Positions 39,101 to 47,859 of a stretch of DNA of 64,000 bases are shown in pieces. The position numbers were made by a program, and so were the translations under genes. The stretch's first letter is position 1. Each line of letters starts with the position of its first letter. Under the pieces are notes generated by a model that did not search any database, had not been told where the DNA came from, and worked only from the letters and a program-made list of their open reading frames with translations. Source of the stretch: Branchiostoma belcheri (Eukaryota; Chordata; Leptocardii; Amphioxiformes; Branchiostomatidae); contig NW_017804043.1 of assembly GCF_001625305.1 (NCBI RefSeq), positions 2,552,539 through 2,616,538 of the forward strand. The letters run 5' to 3'.

Positions 39101-42100
39101 TCTATTTAAATTTTCTTTTACTACTTCTCATTATTAGTTCTCATATTCGTAATGTACCACCTGCATGTGATGGTTATATTGGAGCTGTACAGATACTTCT
39201 GATGTCAACCTGCACCTACATTTGTACATGTAACCTGCACCGGTCCATGTACTGGAACTGGATTTACGGTATACAAATGTAGCTGTATGTGGATTTTTGT
39301 TTGCTGCATTGCCTGTTACTACCTATTCAAGTGTATAAGAACTAATGGCAGTGGTTTCTGAATAGTTTTCAGTATGATCCACTCACTCACTCACACTCAT
39401 ATCCTGTGATACTCACACTCATGATTCTCATAACTCAATAATTATGTATTGCTTGCTTCTGAATGTTTGTAACAGTGTTTATCCCTGTCCAGGACGGTAC
39501 CCAGACGTCGGCCCGCCCCCAGCTGAGGATCCTGGAGCCTCACATGGACACTCACGAGGAGATCTCCAGCGACGCTCTGTCCATCAGGGGCTTCCAGGAG
39601 TATAGGTGTAACGACTATCACCTGGGTAAGTAACAAACAAACAAACAAACAAACAAACAAACAAACAAACAAACAAACAAACAAACAAACAAACAAACAA
39701 ACAACTCAGGCTTCCAGGAGTACAGGTGGAAGAGCTAGACTACTTAACTCACAGTTGAGACCACAAACAGTGAACAGAATGTCTGCCAGGACTGATGAGG
39801 CTGGTACAGTAACTCCCTCGGAAAGATAATTGCAGGACGATACTCAGGGAAACTTCATTTCATTTCATTTATCTGTTTTACCAAATGATTACACTCAGGC
39901 CTTTTGACCTGTTCGAAACATCCCATGTTGGCTAGCAAATGTTGCCGCATTAGGTTGAAACTTTTAGTTGTAGTAAATTTGAAAGTATGATTTGAAATCT
40001 GTTTCTTGCGCCTGAATTATCCAGAGTACATTGAGGAGGACCGTCAGTTCTTCATCGTCGCCCCAAAGGACATCGTGGTGGCAAAACTGCGGGACCAGGA
40101 CGACCACATCAGCTGGCTCATGGAGCATGAGATGTTCGAGGTTTGGACAAAAATACTGTTTTTGTTTCCTTTGCTACCCAGCAACACTACTGTAACAGTA
40201 CTGATTTTAGGAACCAGAACATGTTGAAATACATACATGTACCAGTCATTAGGACCTTACAAAGTGTGTATCAAGTTATTAGGTTATTTATTGTAAGGGC
40301 AGATAGCCTAAAAGGATTCACAATGTTGATGATTGTGTTTGACCATGCAGTTCTTTTCTTCTTCTCCAGGAGGCACTACTAGCTGCTGAAGCCAGCGAAC
40401 AGTCCCTCAAAAGACATAACGTTATGGTAAGCTCTTACATGTAGGAACACAAGAAGAAACTTTCAGAATATCCTTTGTATTTTGAGCCCTCATAAATTGA
40501 TATGATTCAGATTGGATTCTTGACTCAAATCTACATGTAACTCAAATCAGTTCTGCTGTAACAGTGGGGGGTTTATAGGCGCTACCAACTGACCTGGCCG
40601 ATGGGTCTAGACCTTTTAGCGGAGAGGTTAGAGCGTCTGGTTATGAAGCTCTGGTTCCCGGGAGGTCGTGGGTTCGAATCCCGGCCCGGGACCAGTGGGG
40701 TTTTTACTGTCTCCTCCTGTTTCTTACACTGCACAGTAAGTACAAGCTGCATAAGACTGGACTGAAAAGTTTGAACCATGTAGAAATGGCTTCATCTTGA
40801 CCCAGTGGTTATTTTCTATCCAAGGAAATCGGCATGACCTACATTAACTTCCTGCGGGAGGAGGGCCAGTACGACAAGGCCGCCGAGATGTGCGTCAAGA
40901 TCCTGGGCAAGAACAAGGAACTCTGGGAACAGGAAGTCTTCAAGTTCCTGAAGGACAAGCAACTCAAGGTCAGATGTCCCATCATGCTTTGTTACACATC
41001 CCTCCCATTGCTAGTTTCTTTCCATGTGGAATAACAAACACTCTACTAATGGCATGTAAAAACATGGTTTATGGAACAAATATAGTGTTCTCCAGCTCAA
41101 AAAAAAAAAAGAACCACTCAGTCCTCTTCAGCTATCTGACCCAAATACTCAGGATACATAACTTTTGCATGTGTGGCATGTCGAATATGATATATGGGTC
41201 AAAGGGTGTTGGAAATCCATATCTACCAGGCTAGTATAAGATAATTACTGGTTAGTAGGTCTACAGGCTTCTTTGTCATGCTTGTGGCCGTGTATGTTGT
41301 GTTGTCCCAAATAGTGCCGGTCATGGTTGCGTCGGACAAGTGGTCAGCTTAAGCAAGTCTCTTGATACTTATGTCTATGGAGAAAAAAAATGGAACTGAG
41401 AAAAAGTGGTTGTTGAAGCCGAACCTCTGTATTAGACTAGTTTTACAGCCTATGTAGTTAGATCAGTATCAGTAGTCCTGTTTGTACTACAAACATGTAC
41501 ATACAGTTTTCATCTGTTCACCTGTACATTGTTTGTACTTAGCCCAATAGGGTATGACTGCACAATAAAAGTTATGTTAAAGCCAGATGTCTGGCTAATA
41601 GAGGTGTTGGCTAGTGCAGGTCTGACTGTACCGTGTGTTTTATTGCAGGCCATCAGTCCCTTCATCCCCAGAGGTGACGTCCGCCTGAAGCCAGCGTTCT
41701 ACGAACTGGTGCTGAACGAGTTTCTACTGACCGACCACGAGGTAAGGGGAAAGCATGGTAGCATGTTGTGGTGTAATATGGTTAGACTTAGAGGGATCAA
41801 GATGCTGTGTCATGTCCCAATGTAGTGCCCTTGGGAAAGATTAAGCATTGTTTAATTAACTGTTTATTGTAAATTCCTGTCTGATTGCAAAAAAATACAT
41901 AAAGAACATTTGATATACATGTACGTGTAATTAACGTTACATGTACAAGCAAGTAATGCATGACTAGAGACACAAGAAATAAAAACTACCGTAACTCCTC
42001 AATCTACTGGATTTGACTAATGGCAATTTTTTTACAGAATCTTTTTTTATAGACTTCTGTTCATCATTCTGACAGATTGGGCAAAATATTTTTCTGTCAT

Positions 42101-45100
42101 GAGCAGCAAAATTCCAGATGGACACTTGCTAGAACGCTGCTGCTAACTGTTGTGTCATTTTCCCAGGGTTTTCACCAGCTGATCAAGGACTGGTCCCCCG
42201 ACCTGTACAACATCCAGGTCATCATCAACGCAGTCCAGACCAAACTGGAGACAGACCCACAGAACAAGGTCCTGCTCAGGTCACTCGCAGAGCTGTGAGT
42301 TACACTCTTTCTGTAACCTTCTCCTAGAGGGTTTAAGATACGAGTGTTTAAAGTGTAAATTCAAGGAAAACGGTCAGGTACATATGTCAGTAAATTTTCT
42401 TTGCTTTTACAACTACTTTCTGTGACTTTCTCACTGCTGCCTAGCCTGTAACCAATAGAGGATCACTAAAGCCAAATGGCTACTTCAGTGTGCTAAGTAA
42501 TCTATTCATCAGCTGTTGCCTTTCAGTTTTAAAATGGATATGATTACCTTTCAGCCTTTATCTAACCTTAAAAATGCTTTTTGTAAATGCCAGGAGTATT
42601 TTAAGTATAAATTCAAGGAAAACCAGTCATCTACATAGTACAGTATGTTTGTAAATTTTCTTTGTTTTTCAAACTACTTTACAGGCACACCTATGACAAG
42701 AGATACGACAAAGCCTTGGCTATCTACTTGAAGTGAGTACAATGTATATATGTACATGCTTTGTGTTTGGGAATGTGTCAATAGGCAGCAACACCTGTAC
42801 CCAATATGAACCATGCAATGTGAACCAGTCAGAATTGCCCTGAGGATGATTACAGAAGTGGTCATTAAGACGTCGGCTGAACAAAACACTTGATTGCGTT
42901 GTGTTGCACTGCCATGTTGTAACTTAAGTGTTGTTTTTTTCTGCTTTAGGCTTGGCCATGAGGACGTGTTCCCACTGATCCACAAACACAACCTGTTCAG
43001 CTCCATCCAGGACAAGATCGTCATGCTCATGGACTTTGACACGGAGGTACATTTGTAAAACTTATAATGACACTTACTGAAGGAACTGAAGCTGGGGGTG
43101 TGTGTGTTTAGGGGGTCCATATGATGATAGATGTGTAAAGAAGAGGGGGTGTTATGTATGACTGTTCAGCTCCATCCAGGACAAGATCGTCATGCTCATG
43201 GACTTCGACACGGAGGTAAAACTGGAACTTAATGAAGAAACTGCTTGGGGGTGTGTGTTTTTAGGGGGTCCATATGATGATAGATGTGTAAAGAAGAGGG
43301 GGTGTTATGTATGACTGTTCAGCTCCATCCAGGACAAGATCGNNNNNNNNNNNNNNNNNNNNNNNNNNNNNNNNNNNNNNNNNNNNNNNNNNNNNNNNNN
43401 NNNNNNNNGGGGGGGGGGTCGTGTGGGGTATAGAGGGGATGTTAATGTCTTAGTGTTCAGCTGCATCCAGAAAAGCACTGTTATACACCGAGGTAAAACT
43501 GACAGTTTTTTTAGGAGGCTTGCTGACTTTTTGTTCTGGTATTACATGATCCTAGTACTGTTAGACTCCCAAGTAATACATGTATGCATGTACATTGCAC
43601 TAAAGGAGGTTGCTGATCTAGAAATGCTATGAAGTGTTGGTAAGTAATTGTCATTGGCTTTGTCAAAAGAACCCTACACTGTAATTATATCATTTAACAT
43701 TGCTGTTTTTCAGAGAGCTGTTAGACTGCTCATTGACAACCTGGAGAGAATCCCAGTAAGTTTTGCTTTGGATTTACACGTAACATTTTCATTCATGAAA
43801 AAGTTAATGCATGTACTACAATGTACACCATAAATGTCACACATTTCCAAGTTTGAAGTCCCCAAATGAATTGATCTTGAGCTAACACTAGTCTGTATTT
43901 TCCATCTATTTTTCAGATTGAGAAGGTTGTGCATCAACTGGAACCCAGACCAAAGCTACTTTACCTGGTAATGTGGATGGACTCTTCCAAATTGTATTAA
44001 CCCAGTACACTTAGAACTCAAGTTTTTATAAATACTAGTATGGCTTTAATTGTTGATATGTAAGCAGTGAGTGTGTGTACAGTACATATACAAATGTTTG
44101 AAAACCTGTTCTAGCCCAATTTTTTTAGCACTTGGCACCCTAGGCTATAGCATAAAATTCCCACAAGTGTTAGTAACCATTTGGGCACCTGTTTTTTTGG
44201 CAGTACCTGGACACCCTATTGCATAACATTCCCACAAGTATTGGTAACTGTTCAGGCACCTGTTTTTTGCAGTACTCAGACACCATATAGTCTAACATTC
44301 CCATAAGTATTGTTAACTGTACAGGCACTTGTTTTTGCAGTACCTGGACACCCTGTTCCAGAAGGACCCGCACATCGGGCAGGACTTCCACGCGCTGCAG
44401 GTGAAACTGTACGCAGAGTTCGACCGCGCCCGACTTCTGCCCTTCCTCCGCTCCAGTAACTACTACCCACTGCAGAAGGTGAGATCAGGCAGCAGCTGTT
44501 TGTGTTTTATGTTTTTTCGCTTGAAGTTGTTTTGGAAGCAAGTTCATTTTTTTATATGACTGATAACAGAAGAGGGAAAGGCTGTAAAACTTTGTATCCA
44601 AGCTATAAAACTGAAGTGCTGCAAATTATGGGTCCTTTGCAATTTGCCTTGAAGGATTTTGTTGACTGAAACCATTGTTGACTGGATTTTGTTTTTTTTC
44701 CTCCTCTTCAGGCACTGGAAGAATGCCAGCAGAGAAACTTCATCCCAGAAATGGTCTTTCTGTTGGGTAAGTCTTCAACGTTTTATGCATTTTCTAGCAA
44801 GTCTTGACATCCACTTTAGCTGTTTGTACTTTTGGAAAGCATATTGTCCCTGTCCTTGGTGCTGAACATGAGTTATCCTTGATTGTGGGATGAGGACAGT
44901 TATATTTTCAGTATCAATGTTGAAAAACTAATTGTTCAACATTTCTATGGAGCTACAAATGTAGAAAAGTTGATCAGCTCAAAAAAATTATGTCCCTTGC
45001 CAAAAAAGGCTGGGGTTCTGTATCTGTATCTGTATAGCCGGTATAACCGCCTTTCGGCGTAACACACCAGCTTCGCAGGCATGCGGCGCGGCGGCAGCTG

Positions 45101-47638
45101 GCTATATTACACCGATCGACTTGTTACACCTAACCCTTGAACTTCTAGCTCTAGACATTGTTTAAAGCTATCTATTGACAGTGCCCCTACTGTACTTGGT
45201 GACAGTGAGTTCCACTCTGCGATAGTTCTAGGAAAGAATGAATTCTTGAACACCTCAATCCTTGGTTGATAACTCTGGTACTTGAATGCATGGCTATTTC
45301 TTGTTCTCTTCTGAGCTGGTATTAGGTACTTAGTTGGCAGTTTATCTAGAGTTGGCGGGAAACAGGAAAAAAATTTTTTTCCTAAGCCTAATGATGATGA
45401 TGGTGATATTTGTTGTTCTACAGGCCGTATGGGGAACACGAAGCAGGCCCTCCATCTGATCACGGAGGAACTGCAGGACGTGGACAAGGCCATCGAGTTC
45501 GCCAAGGAGCACGATGATGAGGAATTATGGGAAGACTTGATCAGCTCTTCTATGGACAAACCAGGTCAGGTTACAGGGCTTTGCACAGAAAAGGCCCAAA
45601 AATAGGAACATTTTTAGTCCCTAGTTAGTATCTGTGAAAATCCCTTTTTTTCTCTTGAACATTTGGGTTCAGCTTTTGGGCTAGAAGGACCAGGTAAGGG
45701 CTAAATTTTCCTACTTTAGGATCCCGTGTGATATGGCTAGTTATCGCAAGGGTTGAAACATGCATATCAAACATTATCGTGGCCCAAGTATGACATAATG
45801 GATCTTGTATACGAGACTAAAGAAATTTGATGCCTTCCTTTTTCCCAGCATTCATCACTGGTCTCCTACAGAACATTGGAACCCATGTTGACCCAATCAT
45901 CCTTATCAAGGTCAGTCTGCTACATTTGACCTTCACACAACAAATGGCTATGTGCATGTTTTAAAGATGTCTTTCTATGCTCTTGCCAATCCTCAGATGA
46001 GTAGCATAAGTATTTAAGCATTTGTTTTTAGCTGGAAGTTTCTTGAAAGACTGCTACAAACTGTTTCTATTGTATGAATTCTGTCTCCTGTACAGCGCAT
46101 TCCAGAAGGACTAGAGATACCTGGGCTACGAGATTCCTTAGTGAAAATTCTACAAGACTTCAACTTACAGGTGAGAGTGTTAAACAGCGCTGATACACCT
46201 CATTATAAGTTCCCCATCTTGATTGGTTGGTTGTTTGACACTTGTAAGATGATTTTGATTGGTTGGTTGTGCTTGATTGACGCCTGTTAGATGATCTTGA
46301 TTGGTTGGTTGTGACTGATTGACACCTGTAAGACGATTGTGATTGGCTGGTTGTGTTTGATTGATACCTGTAAGATGATTGTGATTGGTTGGTTGTGACT
46401 TATTGACACCTGTAAGATGATTGTGATTGGTTGGTTGTGACTTATTGACACCTGTAAGATGATTGTGATTGGCTGTTTGTGGTTGATTGACAGATCTCCC
46501 TGCGTGAGGGGTGTAAGAAGATCCTGGTGTCGGACTGCTACACACTGATGAGCCGGCTCAACCGACAACAGAAACGTGGACTCCGGGTAGAAGGTCAGCA
46601 GCTCTGCTGTCCTTAATTTTCTTCAATATCTACATTCAATATTACCATGAGACAAGAAGCTGAGCCTATGTACTAAGAATAGTTTTTGAACCCTTTTTAG
46701 ATTAGTATTTATTGGAACACTTGTCAATACTATGTACATTACTACTACTTTTGTATTTGAATGCCTGTACTTAAAGCAATAGGGCATGAATGTACAATAA
46801 AGGCAATGTATAAAATTTAAAATGTAGTTTTTATATCAATCATTTCTTTGTTACCTCTCACATAGAAGCTGTAGTGTATAGTTTTGATTAATGTTTGAGA
46901 CCAAGAAGAGTTATTTTTTTCTTTTCAACAAATTACAGGATGTACTGCAAGTAACGTTTTTTTTTTCCAGAGTCTGATCGATGTGAAAGCTGCAGTGGGC
47001 CAGTTCTAGTTGATGGTAGGTACATGTACATGTATCCTGTCAAATTGTATGACCCTTGCAAGCTTACTAAGCTCATAAAAACTTTTCTAAGCTGATGTAC
47101 AGTGTTTGGCACAAGCTATTTTATGTTAACTTTGTTCCCCTCAGACTCTCGTTCTGCCAGCAACATCTCAGTGTTCTACTGTCACCACGTGTTCCACCAG
47201 GACTGTCTGCCATACAACACTGTGAGTAATGCAGATCCAGTTGTACTTTTTTTTTACCCTAATCCATTGGCATGTAAACCCTTTACGGATCCTGAACGGA
47301 TCTCCTTTGCTACATTAGCAAGTGCTTTGTATTATGTATCACACTGGTTATGACCATTTTTGGGATGAACACCTGGGCTGATTATAAGTGGTTGCAAGAA
47401 AGTGCTGTCTCCCATTTAAAGAGTTAATTTTTGTAGCTCCTTTACATATTGAAAAGTAAATGACAATCACATGAAGATTTTTTTCAATTAAGTTAGATAT
47501 TTATTTCAAATATTGGCTCAAAAATGTTACATAACTCTTAATGCTCGTGTTTGTTCTTGTGCCCTCCCACAGGAAACATGTACCCTGTGTAATGCCCAGC
47601 GGAGACGCCCGGGAAGTGCCGGAATCTTCCGGAAATGA
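20564..47638 (+). CDS. VPS41: VPS41, HOPS complex subunit, complete 30-exon gene
   Basis: Encodes the HOPS subunit that joins late endosomes, autophagosomes and AP-3 vesicles to lysosomes. Thirty exons join in phase to 857 residues (human, as I recall, about 854): 20564-20593, 21397-21456, 21872-21967, 35941-36024, 36746-36886, 37252-37320, 37522-37641, 37842-37906, 38129-38210, 38555-38621, 38996-39087, 39493-39625, 40025-40140, 40370-40426, 40825-40968, 41649-41741, 42167-42294, 42685-42732, 42950-43046, 43714-43755, 43917-43967, 44341-44478, 44712-44766, 45424-45564, 45849-45910, 46096-46170, 46494-46593, 46971-47015, 47145-47221, 47573-47638. All introns are GT/AG; the exon 13 donor (gtttgg) is weak. 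Order: acidic tail 1-62, propeller to about 400, helical repeats to about 795, RING-H2 800-842. Alignable motifs include KWRG, GIAPLGDQLVVL, RDQDDHI, NIGTHVDPI and FHQDCLP. Intron 3 is 14 kb. Confidence 0.97.
22189..22361. mobile_element. Foldback element with tandemly repeated left arm
   Basis: About three copies of a 47-bp unit (ggtaccatttggattttcgc followed by tacgcaacgct) are followed by one inverted copy (agcgttgcgtagcgaaaatc). The ends are agcctgggtacc and ggtacccaggct. The flanks repeat atctact (22,182-22,188 and 22,362-22,368). The structure suggests an element whose arm expanded in tandem. Confidence 0.8.
23080..23440. promoter_or_regulatory. Candidate regulatory block in VPS41 intron 3
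   Basis: Unique sequence with GTCACGTGGA (an E-box near 23,193), tgacccatgacctg (two nuclear-receptor half-site-like words near 23,214-23,225) and TAAATAT words. A 150-codon plus-strand frame covers it, but it has no recognisable protein and lies inside an intron on the coding strand. It is listed as a possible enhancer only. Confidence 0.25.
23540..24620. mobile_element. Cluster of degraded MITE copies (GGCCACACCAATTT family)
   Basis: End sequences recur in both orientations: ggccacaccaatttgattc near 23,550, ggttaaattggtgtgtcgta near 23,832, aggccacacctacctc near 24,161, aattaaatcggtgtagccta near 24,420 and aattgaattggtgtggccta near 24,543. Between them the words 'tttttgcaaaccagaaaaaa' and 'gaatctgagaac' repeat. 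These look like several nested or tandem partial copies of the element seen whole at 34,626-34,986. Confidence 0.7.
24812..25345. repeat. About 180-bp tandem repeat, three copies
   Basis: Units begin ccattcatgataataat at about 24,812, 24,994 and 25,171. Each continues with 'gaaaataggaatatttcatg' and 'actctaaaataatgcagca'. More diverged relatives (caggaatattcc, atacatt agaactcataa) extend to about 26,090, so the array was once longer. Confidence 0.88.
26400..28340. promoter_or_regulatory. CpG-rich, repeat-free block inside VPS41 intron 3
   Basis: Three GC/CpG-rich patches (26,420-26,960; 27,270-27,660; 28,130-28,340) are unlike the AT-rich intron around them. They contain ccaatggggag, gcgcccgcgcgcc, ttatgcaaaacaccc and, at 28,303-28,322, a stretch ending cattatgcaaagg (SOX/POU-composite-like). 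Open frames occur on both strands without matching splice sites or known protein. It could be an internal or alternative promoter or a set of enhancers, possibly for the neighbouring developmental gene; not proven. Confidence 0.35.
28975..29340. repeat. About 180-bp tandem duplication
   Basis: Two copies share gaggtaataattca, gctatctatatttcaacct, aaggaatagctacg and gttggaagattcttaa, at 28,975-29,150 and 29,151-29,340. No coding potential. Confidence 0.85.
29460..29640. repeat. Dispersed 'cagtcaaacctgt' repeat, tandem partial copies
   Basis: The words agtcaaacctgtac, tagtgaccacctctata and ccacctagc/ctacctggcc recur within this interval. They also occur near 1066-1140 and 62,935-63,000. Confidence 0.6.
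29850..30050. promoter_or_regulatory. Candidate regulatory block in intron 3
   Basis: A unique block with CpGs and homeodomain/POU-like words: ttatgcgcaataaataac, cctaatgaagg, agctattagtcc, ctcattatgtgc and gggattagatggg (a bicoid/OTX-type GGATTA core). A 104-codon open frame overlaps it without recognisable protein. Confidence 0.25.
30195..30370. repeat. Dispersed repeat with 'acctgca' words
   Basis: Similar, in the other orientation, to 34,545-34,625 and 39,150-39,265; shared words include attggagctgtgcaggta and cagtgcaggtta. Probably an old interspersed element of unknown class. Confidence 0.6.
31790..33010 (+). mobile_element. Four tandem units containing tRNA-derived SINE sequence
   Basis: Each unit has 'aaatggtggagggagtaac', 'tcatcatgccaggacttg', 'tatacacttactgatgattg', a promoter-like head (ggtggtgttgtggttagg) and a B-box (gggttcgaatccctggcag at about 32,620; gggttcaaatccctggcag at about 32,932), then 'ttgggaaaggcact' and 'tttcctcac'. 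Period is about 300 bp. The A-box/B-box arrangement suggests Pol III origin, though no full tRNA fold is present. Copies diverge in gaps, so the array is not recent. Confidence 0.8.
31875..32089. mobile_element. TA-flanked foldback MITE inside a SINE-like unit
   Basis: A palindrome with arms of roughly 85 bp; the ends are acatctgtgtccataatatc and its inverse gatattatggacacagatgt. TA dinucleotides flank it (31,873-31,874 and 32,090-32,091). Sister units in the array read cacttactgatg uninterrupted (about 32,535 and 32,851), which is the empty site and proves insertion at one TA. This is Tc1/mariner-type behaviour. Confidence 0.9.
33336..33733. mobile_element. MITE with about 30-bp inverted ends
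   Basis: The left end is gggccacaccaagtaaattt followed by tatggatgacgtcc; the right end is ggacgtcatccataaaattt followed by acttggtgtggcc. The interior is about 330 bp and non-coding. The outer GGCCACACCAA matches the family at 10,172 and 34,626, but the inner sequence differs, so it is a sister subfamily. Confidence 0.88.
34626..34986. mobile_element. MITE, full-length copy of the GGCCACACCAATTT family
   Basis: Inverted ends are aggccacaccaatttaattt and aaattaaattggtgtggcct. The interior shares long runs with 10,172-10,467 in opposite orientation, e.g. agttgattctggattataag versus its inverse, and 'gttcagggcaaaatatgagc'. Confidence 0.9.
35755..35870. repeat. Purine-rich tract and GATA microsatellite
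   Basis: An almost pure purine run (gagagaaagagcgagaaaaa and onward) is followed by gatggatagatggatagat repeats just upstream of VPS41 exon 4. Confidence 0.85.
35941..40426 (+). CDS. VPS41: VPS41 exons 4-14: WD40-like beta-propeller
   Basis: Residues about 63-404. Visible blade signatures: FLALGTHWGMVHVLD, QISLDQNGDNMASCSDDGKV, KMYVTGGDK, GPIRVIKWRGPFIAWANDMG, LYRCNMCWKDDTTLLIGWGD, GIAPLGDQLVVLAHV, ISSDALSIRGFQEY and DIVVAKLRDQDDHISWLMEH. In HOPS the VPS41 propeller sits at one tip of the complex and contacts membrane or Ypt7/Rab7-side partners. Several exons here are flanked by tandem copies of their own splice junctions (exons 5 and 12). Confidence 0.95.
36086..36207. repeat. (GT)n microsatellite in VPS41 intron 4
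   Basis: A long, slightly interrupted GT run. It creates Cys/Val and Thr/His open frames that are not genes. Confidence 0.95.
36236..36745. repeat. Duplicated segment in VPS41 intron 4 containing a decayed exon 5 acceptor
   Basis: About 36,238-36,390 and 36,594-36,735 are diverged copies (shared gggtaggtctta, agtagaccaaact, agagaaaatcat). The second copy is preceded by ccccag|caccagaagacagtg (36,573-36,593), resembling the true exon 5 start tttcag|caccagacaacagtg at 36,741. It looks like an exon-boundary copy later degraded. Confidence 0.6.
36872..37035 (+). repeat. 22-bp array copying the VPS41 exon 5 donor, about seven units
   Basis: The exon ends gactgtcctataaag|gtacta. The same junction then repeats every 22 bp (tgtcctataaag or tgtcctgtaaag, then gtactattac), placing donor-like sites at 36,887, 36,909, 36,931, 36,953, 36,975 and 36,997. 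Since 22 is not a multiple of three, use of a downstream copy would shift the frame unless three were included. Confidence 0.93.
38725..38913. mobile_element. Small element with AGGGCTCAAAAT inverted ends
   Basis: In VPS41 intron 10, agggctcaaaattcattttt at the left and cagtattttgagccct at the right frame about 190 bp with repeated 'tttgggtgcac' words. No ORF. Likely a MITE relic. Confidence 0.6.
39590..39735 (+). repeat. Copy of VPS41 exon 12 3' end across an (AAAC)n tract
   Basis: The exon 12 run ggcttccaggagtataggtg (39,590-39,609) reappears as ggcttccaggagtacaggtg near 39,709. Between them lie the real donor (39,626) and an (acaa)n microsatellite of about 70 bp (39,632-39,703). Confidence 0.85.
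40606..40700 (+). mobile_element. tRNA-derived SINE head
   Basis: An A-box (tagcggagaggttagagcg) and a B-box (gggttcgaatcccgg) about 50 bp apart in VPS41 intron 14. No acceptor stem or standard anticodon arm can be formed, so it is not annotated as a tRNA gene. Confidence 0.6.
40825..46593 (+). CDS. VPS41: VPS41 exons 15-27: clathrin-type helical repeat region
   Basis: Residues about 405-795 form the alpha-solenoid, including the clathrin heavy-chain repeat homology region used for self-assembly and HOPS core contacts. Recognisable runs: AISPFIPRGDVRLKP, LAELHTYDKRYDKALAIYLK, LIHKHNLFSSIQDKIVMLM, LYAEFDRARLLPFLRSSNYY, ELQDVDKAIEFAKEHDDEEL and GLLQNIGTHVDPIILI, each nearly collinear with the mammalian protein. 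Exons 19 and 22 and the exon 27 acceptor are embedded in tandem duplications. A 66-N assembly gap lies in intron 19. Confidence 0.95.
42993..43500 (+). repeat. Tandem copies of the VPS41 exon 19 3' half and donor, with assembly gap
   Basis: The run ctgttcagctccatccagga starts at 42,993 (real exon), 43,162 and 43,315. A degraded copy is near 43,454. The second copy keeps the frame to gacacggag|gtaaaa, a donor-like site. A gap of 66 N (43,343-43,408) cuts the third copy, so true copy number is unknown. The intervening intronic 'gggggtccatatgatgatag' is copied too. Confidence 0.9.
43343..43408. other. Assembly gap (66 N)
   Basis: Undetermined bases within the exon 19 boundary array; probably a collapsed or unresolved tandem repeat. 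Confidence 1.
44125..44360 (+). repeat. Three copies of the VPS41 exon 22 acceptor
   Basis: Period is about 70 bp. The real acceptor is gtttttgcag|tacctggacaccctg at 44,331. Upstream copies are ttttttggcag|tacctggacaccctattg near 44,195-44,221 and gttttttgcag|tactcagacacc near 44,262-44,285. The intron part 'aacattcccacaagtattgg' is shared. The upstream acceptors keep a T-tract and AG but run quickly into divergent sequence. Confidence 0.9.
45005..45400 (-). mobile_element. 5'-truncated non-LTR retrotransposon 3' end
   Basis: The minus-strand frame, ending at a stop at 45,107-45,109, reads ...SFFPRTIAEWNSLSPSTV..SIDSFKQCL. This is the conserved C-terminal tail found after the reverse-transcriptase domain of many LINEs (CR1/L2-like and relatives). 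It is followed by a 3' part ending in an atacag repeat (45,018-45,038 on the plus strand as tctgtatctgtat). No RT domain remains, so it is a dead 5'-truncated copy in VPS41 intron 23. Confidence 0.8.
46216..46493 (+). repeat. About 55-bp minisatellite abutting the VPS41 exon 27 acceptor
   Basis: Five units of gattgacacctgtaagatga then ttgtgattggttggttgtg. The last unit runs straight into the acceptor (ggttgattgacag|atctccc). Thus gattgacag at the splice site and gattgacac in each unit are the same repeat position. Confidence 0.92.
46971..47638 (+). CDS. VPS41: VPS41 exons 28-30: C-terminal RING-H2 finger
   Basis: The zinc ligands follow the RING-H2 order C800-x2-C803 (CESC), C823-x-H825-x2-H828-x2-C831 (CHHVFHQDC), C839-x2-C842 (CTLC). 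This domain holds VPS41 in HOPS with VPS18. The protein ends SAGIFRK just before the TGA at 47,636-47,638. Confidence 0.95.
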
Positions 47639-47850
47639 ACACTTAGAGCACTAAATGTAAAATAAGAGGCTTTTAACCACTGAATCCAAGTAATAATACC
47701 AGCTTCACCAAGAGCTTATTCTGTGTAGCTGTATGTGGGAGTGGAAAATGGAGTTTTTTGTAATTTACTGTGAGAGAAATGACAATGTACAGTGAAAATT
47801 GTTCCTTACAATGTGACCTGTGCAAACATTGAATGCTACAGAAATTCTGA

Positions 47851-47856
47851 ATTAAA
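47851..47856 (+). terminator. VPS41 polyadenylation signal ATTAAA
   Basis: ATTAAA lies 213 bp after the VPS41 stop codon, followed by a GT-rich stretch (gttttgggtgtcg) suited as a downstream element. The 3'UTR is therefore short, about 240 nt. Confidence 0.6.
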
Positions 47857-47859
47857 CAT

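Noticed and set aside
40606..40700. Possible tRNA gene
   Set aside because: A- and B-boxes are present but no acceptor or anticodon stems can be formed; better explained as a SINE head.
45410..45559. Extension of the LINE frame into Ser-rich protein
   Set aside because: That part is antisense to VPS41 exon 24; only the portion below about 45,400 is retrotransposon.
46180..46568. Minus-strand frames with NHNHLTGVN-like repeats
   Set aside because: They are readings of the intron 26 minisatellite.
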